NCBI RefSeq assembly: GCF_003258365.1
Contig: NZ_QHKM01000009.1
Span: forward strand, 62,001 to 126,000
Direction of reading: 5' to 3'
DNA length: 64,000 nt
DNA from: Hymenobacter edaphi
GTDB lineage: Bacteria > Bacteroidota > Bacteroidia > Cytophagales > Hymenobacteraceae
This document shows positions 58,617 to 64,000 of this stretch, in pieces; positions within the stretch are counted from its first letter, which is position 1, and every line of letters starts with the position of its first letter. Below the pieces are notes generated by a model. The model was not told where the DNA came from. It was given only the letters and a program-made list of their open reading frames with translations, and made no database searches. The position numbers were made by a program, and so were the translations under genes.

Positions 58617-58979
58617 TTAGGGCGTGGGCGGCAGCTTGGCCTGGCGCATGCTGATGCTGTCGACCACGGTGGCGTAGATTTCCTCCAGGTCTTTGCCGTG
58701 GGTGGCGTAGTAGCGCATGCTCTCCCGGAAGGCCGCCTCATCGGTGTCGTGGCGCCAGTACACGCCTTTAACCTGCTCGCGAAACAGCGCCCGGGCCGAA
58801 TCGTGGGGCAGGCGCGAGGCCTCCACGCGGGCTTCGGTCACGTGCATATCCACCAGCAGGCTCACCAGCTGCGCACGGGGCAGCAGCTTGGCGGGCGGCA
58901 CTTGTTCTTCGGGCCGCTCGCACTGACTCAGCAGCACGGGCGCCAGGGCCAGCAGGGCGATACGCAGCAGGTTCTTCAC
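58617..58979 (-). CDS. DUF4296 lipoprotein (GTG start)
   Basis: 120 residues. Lipobox PVLLSQC (Cys19), then a helical DUF4296 domain (LPRAQLVSLLVDMHVTEARV, RALFREQVKGVYWRHDTDEA, AFRESMRYYATHGKDLEEIY). This family is confined to Bacteroidota and has no assigned role. The start codon is GTG (GTG-AAG-AAC-CTG), only four nt after a perfect -7 box, so the message is probably leaderless. It diverges from the DUF58 gene across 50 bp. Confidence 0.87.
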   Translation of the reverse strand: MKNLLRIALLALAPVLLSQCERPEEQVPPAKLLPRAQLVSLLVDMHVTEARVEASRLPHDSARALFREQVKGVYWRHDTDEAAFRESMRYYATHGKDLEEIYATVVDSISMRQAKLPPTP

Positions 58980-58983
58980 CCCG

Positions 58984-58991
58984 CAAAAATA
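58984..58991 (-). promoter_or_regulatory. -7 box four nt before a GTG start
   Basis: TATTTTTG on the minus strand, then CGGG, then GTG. The same sequence and spacing as before the GTG gene at 43259. No -33 TTTG at 19-21 nt upstream. Confidence 0.55.
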
Positions 58992-59029
58992 GCACTTGCC
59001 GGCCGTACCGTTATTTTAGCCGCCCCGCC

Positions 59030-59950
59030 ATGTCCACTTCCGCCCCCGATACCTCCCTGCAGGCCATTCTGCGCCGTCTGCGCCAGCTCGAAATCCGCAT
59101 CCGCAAGGTGGTGGACGCCCAGCTGCAGGGCGACTTCCACTCCGTGTTCAAGGGCACCGGGCTGGAATTCGACGACGTGCGCCAGTACCAGTACGGCGAC
59201 GAAGTGCGGGCCATCGACTGGGCCGTATCGGCCAAGGGCCACGGCACTTTCGTCAAGACCTACAAGGAGGAGCGGGAGCAGTCGGTGGTGCTGCTGCTCG
59301 ACGTGAGCCGCTCCCAGCAGGTGGGCGCCGCGGGCCGCCGCAAGCTCGACGTAGCCCGCGAAATCTGCGGCATCCTAGCCCTGTCGGCCGCCCGGCAGGA
59401 CGCGCAGCTCGGCGTGCTGGCTTTTTCCGATCAGAAGGAGCTGTTCCTGCCCGCCGGCAAGGGCATCCGCCACGCTTACGCGCTCATCAAGGCCATTTTC
59501 GGCCTGCAGCCGCAGAGCCCGGGCACCAACGTGGCCGCCGGCATCCGGCAGGCGCTGGGGTTGCTCAAGCGGCGCAGCCTGGTGCTGCTGCTCTCCGACT
59601 TCATCGACACCGACTACGAGCGGGAGCTGACCATGCTGGCCCGCAAGCACGACCTGATCGTGGTGCAGCTGCTCGACCGGCGCGAGCAGGAGTTTCCGCC
59701 CCTGGGCATCGTGCCGCTGCGCGACCAGGAAACCGGCCGCACCGTGTGGGTGAACACGTCCTCCAAGGCCTGGCGCGACCGGTACCGCGCCACCTACGAG
59801 CTGAACCGGGAGCAAATCGGCCAGATCTGCCGCCGCCACCGCACCTCCTTTCTCAGCATTGCCACCGACGTGGATTACCTGCCGCAGCTGGTGAGTTTGT
59901 TCCGCCTGCGCCAGCGCCGCGGCCCCACCCCCCAAGCCCCCGCCGCGTGA
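59030..59950 (+). CDS. DUF58 protein of the Bat-type cluster
   Basis: 306 residues. DUF58 with an embedded von Willebrand-type fold: the signature FKGTGLEFDDVRQYQYGDEV, RAIDWAVSAKGHGTFVKTYK, VVLLLDVSRSQQVGAAGRRK (MIDAS-like DxSxS) and LLSDFIDTDYERELTML. In Bacteroidota such genes stand between a MoxR ATPase and BatA/BatD genes and probably act as adaptor for membrane-protein maturation. No MoxR gene is upstream here; a DUF4296 gene diverges instead. Its stop overlaps the GTG start of the next gene (GTGA). Confidence 0.92.
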   Translation: MSTSAPDTSLQAILRRLRQLEIRIRKVVDAQLQGDFHSVFKGTGLEFDDVRQYQYGDEVRAIDWAVSAKGHGTFVKTYKEEREQSVVLLLDVSRSQQVGAAGRRKLDVAREICGILALSAARQDAQLGVLAFSDQKELFLPAGKGIRHAYALIKAIFGLQPQSPGTNVAAGIRQALGLLKRRSLVLLLSDFIDTDYERELTMLARKHDLIVVQLLDRREQEFPPLGIVPLRDQETGRTVWVNTSSKAWRDRYRATYELNREQIGQICRRHRTSFLSIATDVDYLPQLVSLFRLRQRRGPTPQAPAA

Positions 59951-60927
59951 GCCAGCTGCCCCTTCGTTTGCGGTGGCTGGGGCTGCTGGCCGCGCTCTGG
60001 CTGCGCAGCCCGGCCCAGGCCGGCACGGAGCAAGCCCCCGCGCCGACTGCTCAGGGAACTGCCACGCCCGATTCGGTACCGGTGGGCCGCTTCGTGACGC
60101 CCACCGTGCGCGTGGGTGAGCTGGTGGAGTACGAGCTGACCTTCCGCCACGCGCCGGGCCTGAACGTCATCTTCCCCGATTCCACGGCCGCGTTCAAGCC
60201 CTTCGAGTACGTGCGCCGCCGCTACTGGCCCACCCGCACCCGCCAGGGCCTCAGCCTCGACCGCTGCCGCTACGTGCTGCGCACCTTCGCCCTCGATTCG
60301 GTGCAGCAGTTGCGCCTGCCCGTCACGGTGCTGCGCGGCCGCGACTCGGTGCTGGTGTACGGCACCCCGGCCAGCGTGCGGCTGGTGCGCACTGCCCCCG
60401 CACTGCCGGCCGAGGCCGAGCTGCCCCCGCTGCGCCAGGATACCGCCCTGCTGCCGCTGGAAGCGCGCTTCAACTACCCCTACTGGCTGGCCGCCGCCGC
60501 CGCCGTGCTCGTGCTGGCCGCCGTGGTCTGGTGGACGTTCGGGCGCAACCTGCGCCAGCGCTACCGCCGCTACCGCACTGCCCGCAACCACGTCTACTTC
60601 CTCGCCCAGTACGCCCGCCACCTGGAGCGCTTCCAGCTCAGCCGCTCCCTGGCCAACATGGAGCGCGCCATCACGCTCTGGAAAAACTACCTGGCCCGCC
60701 TCGAAGACAATTCCCTGAACACGCTCACCACCAAGGAAATCGTGGCCCTCTACGGCGGCGACGCCGACGTGGCCACCGCCCTTCGCCTGGCCGACCGCGT
60801 CATCTACGGCAACCAGCTGCCCGACGAAGCCGCCGAGCAAACCGACCACGCCCTCGACGCCCTGCGCCGCTTCGCCGACCGCCGCTACGCCCTGATGCGC
60901 ACTGCCCAACGCCGCCCGGTGAGCTAG
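59947..60927 (+). CDS. Membrane protein of the Bat cluster (BatD-like position)
   Basis: 326 residues with a GTG start overlapping the preceding stop by four bases, a sign of translational coupling. N-terminal signal peptide (LRWLGLLAALWLRSPAQA), a periplasmic beta domain (about 45-165: RVGELVEYELTFRHAPGLNV, CRYVLRTFALDSVQQLRLPV), one transmembrane helix (about 180-200: YWLAAAAAVLVLAAVVWWTF) and a basic helical cytoplasmic tail (RQRYRRYRTARNHVYFLAQY, EIVALYGGDADVATALRLAD). An in-frame ATG at 59746 would overlap the DUF58 gene by 200 bp and lacks a signal peptide. Confidence 0.88.
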   Translation: MSQLPLRLRWLGLLAALWLRSPAQAGTEQAPAPTAQGTATPDSVPVGRFVTPTVRVGELVEYELTFRHAPGLNVIFPDSTAAFKPFEYVRRRYWPTRTRQGLSLDRCRYVLRTFALDSVQQLRLPVTVLRGRDSVLVYGTPASVRLVRTAPALPAEAELPPLRQDTALLPLEARFNYPYWLAAAAAVLVLAAVVWWTFGRNLRQRYRRYRTARNHVYFLAQYARHLERFQLSRSLANMERAITLWKNYLARLEDNSLNTLTTKEIVALYGGDADVATALRLADRVIYGNQLPDEAAEQTDHALDALRRFADRRYALMRTAQRRPVS

Positions 60928-60995
60928 TGCTGGGAATACGGGTATTTCTTTGGGCAGGAACGGCTACGCGGTTCGTCTCGGCGAAGGCGCAGCAC

Positions 60996-61445
60996 CTATT
61001 CATAGTGCGTAAGATGTACTATTCGGCCGCTTTTGGCGGTAAAAGCTATTTCGAAAGTTCCGCCCACTACGTCACCTCCGGCTGGTAACGTTCCCTGAAT
61101 AAACCAGAACCCATCCAGTAGATACCCTTCGTAGGGGCGCTGCGAAAGGATATTCTCCCTGCCGTATTGCTCGAATAGCACCGGCTCGGCAGCAGCAATA
61201 GCTTCGTCCGCCGTTGCTATCTGTCTCGCAGCACTTGCAGGATAGATCTTTTCAATGCGCAAGCCCTGCTGCAGCCGTTTCCGGGCCTCTTGCTCGCCGA
61301 TTCCCAGGCCTACCGTCGGCACATTTTTTTGCCTTACCATGATGGCTCCGTAAGCCGGCTCGGCAGCCTGCGTGCTAGCTGGCGCTGCTTGACAGGCCGT
61401 CAGCAAAACAACCATCAAAAAATAGTGTATTCGGTAAGACGTCAT
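60996..61445 (-). CDS. NTF2-fold immunity-like lipoprotein (Imm-NTF2 type)
   Basis: 149 residues. Lipobox VLLTAC (Cys18). The domain (about 80-149) has the pattern of NTF2-fold immunity proteins: AAEPVLFEQYGRENILSQRP, YEGYLLDGFWFIQGTLPAGG, VVGGTFEIAFTAKSGRIVHL and the final THYE. Such proteins protect against secreted toxins in polymorphic toxin systems. Base composition is lower in GC than the flanking Bat genes, and the gene is reversed between the BatD-like and BatA-like genes, suggesting insertion. No toxin gene is in this window, so it may be an orphan immunity gene. Confidence 0.82.
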   Translation of the reverse strand: MTSYRIHYFLMVVLLTACQAAPASTQAAEPAYGAIMVRQKNVPTVGLGIGEQEARKRLQQGLRIEKIYPASAARQIATADEAIAAAEPVLFEQYGRENILSQRPYEGYLLDGFWFIQGTLPAGGDVVGGTFEIAFTAKSGRIVHLTHYE

Positions 61446-61850
61446 TGCTTAGTCATTCAGCTTCGCTGAGGCTATTCCCGGCTGGTCTAATCACTCACTC
61501 GCCCGCAAAAATCCTATTATCAGCAAGCCGCGTTTTACTTTGTTTAGCCACCAAATATACCTTGGCTGCCTCAGCAGCGCCTGTACCCTCATCTACCAAT
61601 CTTATTGATGCCTACTTATCCTCTTCAGCCGATTACCAGGCCGCTCTTTCCCTTTTCCGAGCCTGTTCTGACGCAACCTAAAAGCTTCTCGCCCTTTTCG
61701 CAGCCCTTTCTGCCGCGCCCGAAATCGTTCCTACCGCGCCCGAAACGGTTCCTAAACGCTACCTGATTCGTCCATTTCCGCGGCTCATAACCAGCAGCAG
61801 CGGCGCTACCTATTCAAGCTGCCGCGATGTTGCCGTACCTTTCAGGCCGC
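61446..61850. other. Intergenic region with lower GC, between immunity-like gene and batA-like gene
   Basis: About 400 bp. On the minus strand TATATTTG occurs near 61555-61562 and may be the -7 box of the immunity-like gene. Repeated CCGCGCCCGAAA(T/C)CGTTCCTA at about 61713-61754 forms a short tandem. TACCTTTC at 61836-61843 lies 7 nt before the batA-like ATG. Short frames here are not supported. Confidence 0.45.
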
Positions 61851-62900
61851 ATGAACCAATTCTGGCAGCAGTTCCTGGCCCCACTCTTCGATGGGCTCCG
61901 CTACAGCACGCTGGCGGGCTACACCTGGGCCCATCCGCGGCTGCTGTTGCTGCTGCCGGCCGTGGTGCTGCTGTTTTTGCTGCGCGAGGGCCTGGCCCAG
62001 CGCCGCCGCGCCAAGCTGGGCGTGGCCTTCGTGCGGGGGCAGGCCCGCGCCCACTGGAGCGCCCTGCTGCGCTTCGTGCCCGATGTGGTGCTGGCCCTGA
62101 GCCTGATGCTGGGCGTACTGGCCCTGGCCCGCCCCCAGCGCACCGACGAGCGGGTGGAGCAGTCGGGCCGCGGCATCGACATCGTGCTGGCCGTCGACGT
62201 GTCGGCCTCCATGGAACTGCAGGACCTGCAGCCCAACCGCCTCGAAGCCGCCAAGCGCGTGGCTCAGGCCTTCGTGCAGGGCCGCCGCGGCGACCGGATC
62301 GGCCTCGTCGCCTTTGCCGGCGACGCGTACTCCGTGCTGCCCCTCACCACCGACTACGAGCTGCTGCTGGAGGAGCTGAAGAACCTGCGCCTGGGCCTGA
62401 TTCCGACCGACGGCACGGCCATCGGCACGGCGCTGGGCGTGGCCACCAACCGCCTGCGCACCGCTCCGGGCCGCTCCCGCGTGTGCATTCTGCTCTCCGA
62501 CGGCGAAAACACCGCCGGCGCCCTCGACCCGCTTACCGCCGCCCAGCTGGCCCACAGCTTCGGCCTGAAGCTCTACACCATCGGCCTGGGCCGCGACGGG
62601 CGCGTGCCCTACGGCCAGGACGAGCTGGGCCGCCCGCGCTACGTGGAAACCCGCCTCGACGAGACGACCATGCGCCAGATTGCCAGCGCCGGCGAAGGCC
62701 AGTTTTTCCGCGCCACCGACAACTCCGCCCTGCGCAGCATCTTTGCCCGCATCAACCGCCTGGAGCAGTCCGAAATCAAGCTGACGCGCTACCGCAACAC
62801 CCACGACTACTACCGCTACTACCTCTACTGGTGTGTCGGCCTCTGGCTGCTCTGGCTGGCGCTGAAAAACACCTTCCTGACGAATGCGCTGGAGGACTGA
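61851..62900 (+). CDS. BatA-like von Willebrand factor A membrane protein
   Basis: 349 residues. A membrane helix near 29-46 (PRLLLLLPAVVLLFLL), another at about 70-90 (LLRFVPDVVLALSLMLGVLA), a VWA domain (about 105-290) with a complete MIDAS: DIVLAVDVSASMELQDL, the threonine loop LIPTDGTAIGTALGVATNRL and ILLSDGENTAGALDPLTAAQ, and a final helix (YYLYWCVGLWLLWLALKNTF). These match BatA of the aerotolerance-type operon. The ATG at 61851 is preferred over 61827, since a -7-like box lies between them. Its TGA stop is the first part of a palindromic element. Confidence 0.92.
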   Translation: MNQFWQQFLAPLFDGLRYSTLAGYTWAHPRLLLLLPAVVLLFLLREGLAQRRRAKLGVAFVRGQARAHWSALLRFVPDVVLALSLMLGVLALARPQRTDERVEQSGRGIDIVLAVDVSASMELQDLQPNRLEAAKRVAQAFVQGRRGDRIGLVAFAGDAYSVLPLTTDYELLLEELKNLRLGLIPTDGTAIGTALGVATNRLRTAPGRSRVCILLSDGENTAGALDPLTAAQLAHSFGLKLYTIGLGRDGRVPYGQDELGRPRYVETRLDETTMRQIASAGEGQFFRATDNSALRSIFARINRLEQSEIKLTRYRNTHDYYRYYLYWCVGLWLLWLALKNTFLTNALED

Positions 62901-63123
62901 CCACGGATTCTCGCAGATTATGGGCGGATTGTACGGCTTTCGGGGACGATTTAAAAAGTAGTGGCGCCCTGATTTCAGGGGCTGCCCCCCGCTACTTTTA
63001 AGCCGCTTTTGCCCCGGCGCCGTAGTTTTGCCGACGCGCTGCCCGGACAAACCGAGCCGCCGGCACTTTCCTCCATCGTTCCCGAAATCCGTGCAATCCG
63101 AACAATCCGTCGAATCCGTGGTC
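62899..63123. repeat. Palindromic intergenic element, copy 3 (short form)
   Basis: 225 bp. The left end GACCACGGATTCTCGCAGAT and the right end ATCCGTCGAATCCGTGGTC are diverged relatives of the ends of copies 1 and 2. The core differs: AAAAGTAG/CTACTTTT (62954-62961, 62992-62999) enclose an inner hairpin CGCCCTGA/TCAGGGGC, a bidirectional terminator-like structure. A -7-like box TAGTTTTG (about 63022-63029) lies inside the element. The left end overlaps the TGA of the batA-like gene. Confidence 0.82.
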
Positions 63124-63789
63124 CGTCACTTCCAGCAGGAGCTGAGCGGTACCAGCTGCCGGCTGGTGGCCGTATCGAAAACTCACCCTGTGGAACTGAT
63201 CCGGGAGGCCTACGACGCGGGGCAGCGCCTGTTCGGCGAAAACCGCGTGCAGGAGCTGACCGCCAAGCAGCCCGCCCTGCCGGCCGACATCGAGTGGCAC
63301 CTCATCGGGCACCTGCAAACCAACAAGGTGAAGTACGTGGCCCCCTTCGTGCACACCATTCAGAGCATCGACAGCCTGAAGCTGCTGCTGGAAATCGAGC
63401 GGCAGGCGGCCCGCGCCGGGCGCGTCATTCAGGGCCTGCTGCAGTTTCACATTGCCGACGAGGAAACCAAGTTTGGCCTCTCCCTGCCCGAAGCCGAGGC
63501 CCTGCTGCAGGACGCGGCCGTGCAGCAACTGCAGCACGTGCGCCTGGCCGGCGTGATGGGCATTGCCACCAACACCGACGAGGAGCCGCAGCTGCGGCAG
63601 GAGTTCAGCACGCTGCGCGGCTACTTTGAGCAGCTCAAGGCCCGCTACTTCGCCGACGACGCGGGCTTCCGCGAAATTTCCATGGGCATGAGCAGCGACT
63701 ACCGCCTGGCCATCGAGGAGGGCAGCACGCTTATCCGCGTGGGCAGCGCCATCTTCGGCCGCCGCGCCTATCCCGCTCCGACGACCTGA
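63091..63789 (+). CDS. yggS: YggS-family pyridoxal phosphate homeostasis protein
   Basis: 232 residues if the GTG at 63091 is used. The conserved fold is clear: PLP lysine in RLVAVSKTHPVELIREAYDA, FGENRVQELTAKQPALP, IEWHLIGHLQTNKVKYVAPF, IQSIDSLKLLLEIERQAA, LAGVMGIATNTDEEP, ISMGMSSDYRLAIEEGSTLI and RVGSAIFGRR. The protein binds PLP and keeps vitamin B6 pools balanced. No ATG precedes the domain in frame; candidates are GTG 63091, GTG 63118 or a TTG at 63028. The first residues after 63091 (QSEQSVESVV) are translated from the end of the palindromic element. Family members usually have 20-30 residues before the AVSK motif, which favours 63091. Confidence 0.92.
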   Translation: MQSEQSVESVVRHFQQELSGTSCRLVAVSKTHPVELIREAYDAGQRLFGENRVQELTAKQPALPADIEWHLIGHLQTNKVKYVAPFVHTIQSIDSLKLLLEIERQAARAGRVIQGLLQFHIADEETKFGLSLPEAEALLQDAAVQQLQHVRLAGVMGIATNTDEEPQLRQEFSTLRGYFEQLKARYFADDAGFREISMGMSSDYRLAIEEGSTLIRVGSAIFGRRAYPAPTT

Positions 63790-63897
63790 CGTCCACTCGA
63801 TGGCTTGAGCCCGCAGCAGCCGCTGAGATTTGCGCAGAAGGCGCTGAGCCAGGGATTGGCCAATTCACCATTTCACAATCTCACCATTTCACCGCAC
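63790..63897. other. Short repeat-rich spacer before the DUF423 gene
   Basis: Contains TTTGCGCAGAAGGCGCTGAG, related to the repeat near 45380, and a near-tandem CACCATTTCACAATCTCACCATTTCACC (positions about 63867-63893). No promoter box was identified with confidence. Confidence 0.4.
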
Positions 63898-64000
63898 ATG
63901 ACCGCCCGACTCATTTTGCTGGCCGCCAGCCTGTTTGGCACCCTGGGCGTGGCCCTCGGCGCCTTCGGGGCCCACGGCTACAAGCGCTACCTCGAAGCTG
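63898..64000 (+). CDS. DUF423 family inner-membrane protein (start only)
   Basis: 34 codons before the window ends: MTARLILLAASLFGTLGVAL followed by GAFGAHGYKRYLEA. The GAFGAHG motif after a first hydrophobic helix is characteristic of DUF423 (YgdD-like) membrane proteins of about 130 residues with unknown function. The C-terminal three quarters lie outside the window. Confidence 0.85.
   Translation, partial: MTARLILLAASLFGTLGVALGAFGAHGYKRYLEA

Noticed and set aside
59746-59946. An ATG start for the BatD-like gene at 59746
   Set aside because: It would overlap the DUF58 gene by 200 bp and has no signal peptide; the GTG at 59947 gives both a signal peptide and a GTGA overlap.
61445-61681. 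A 78-codon plus-strand frame next to the immunity-like gene
   Set aside because: It overlaps the promoter region of the minus-strand gene, is Ser/Ala/Leu-rich without domain signal, and starts at the last base of that gene.

Overview
The window is high-GC chromosomal DNA of a member of Bacteroidota, most likely Hymenobacter or a close relative (Cytophagales). The evidence is several secreted proteins with type IX secretion (T9SS) type A C-terminal sorting domains, a SusC/SusD pair, promoters with the Bacteroidota -7 consensus TAnnTTTG, many lipoproteins, a BatA/BatD-like/DUF58 cluster and DUF4296/DUF2911 proteins. There is no rRNA operon, CRISPR array, phage or intact insertion sequence. One tRNA gene is present (Ala, CGC).

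Layout. 1-12.8 kb (minus strand): three large T9SS-secreted repeat proteins, the first running off the left edge; they are built of IPT/TIG, Fn3-like and HYDIN-like beta domains and contain near-identical internal duplications. 13.3-20.3 kb (minus): a curli-type functional-amyloid locus, csgE-csgF-csgG, then a second promoter, a csgA-like and a csgB-like curlin gene, a csgH-like chaperone gene and a PD40-propeller lipoprotein gene. 20.7-25.8 kb: murI, tRNA-Ala, a small unknown gene, an ABC-F ATPase and a membrane-anchored AraC regulator. 26.3-31.9 kb: a SusC/SusD pair and a DUF2911 protein. 32-45.3 kb: lipoprotein, DUF952 protein, 4-hydroxyphenylpyruvate dioxygenase, LamG protein with T9SS tail, a secreted protein ending in a Hint (intein/hedgehog-like) domain, phosphosugar mutase, an AT-rich orphan, a large outer-membrane protein and an ABC1/UbiB-family kinase. 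45.5-51.6 kb: phasin-like protein, esterase, acyltransferase, retropepsin-PDZ protein, menC and two small disordered proteins. 52.3-54.7 kb: the ergothioneine pair egtB-egtD. 54.8-64 kb: lipoprotein, MATE transporter, secreted DUF922 metalloprotease, CsaA-like protein, DUF4296 lipoprotein, a DUF58-BatD-like-BatA cluster interrupted by a reversed Imm-NTF2-type immunity-like lipoprotein gene, yggS, and the start of a DUF423 gene.

How genes work together. CsgG/E/F would export and nucleate the curlin repeats, CsgH-like would hold them unfolded in the periplasm, and the T9SS adhesin-like proteins would add other surface material. EgtB and EgtD would make ergothioneine from histidine. SusC/SusD would import an oligomer.

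The least expected signal is a set of palindromic intergenic elements. Three related elements (22044-22387, 43272-43593, 62899-63123) share the outer end TGACCACGGATT. Each lies between two co-directional genes; the TGA of its end is the stop codon of the upstream gene, and its other end touches the -7 box or the N-terminal codons of the downstream gene. Two unrelated inverted-repeat elements, at 33280-33437 and 53606-53786, likewise form a start codon (DUF952) or N-terminal codons (EgtD). Several genes also have a TAnnTTTG-like box only 4-7 nt before the start codon, which suggests leaderless mRNAs.
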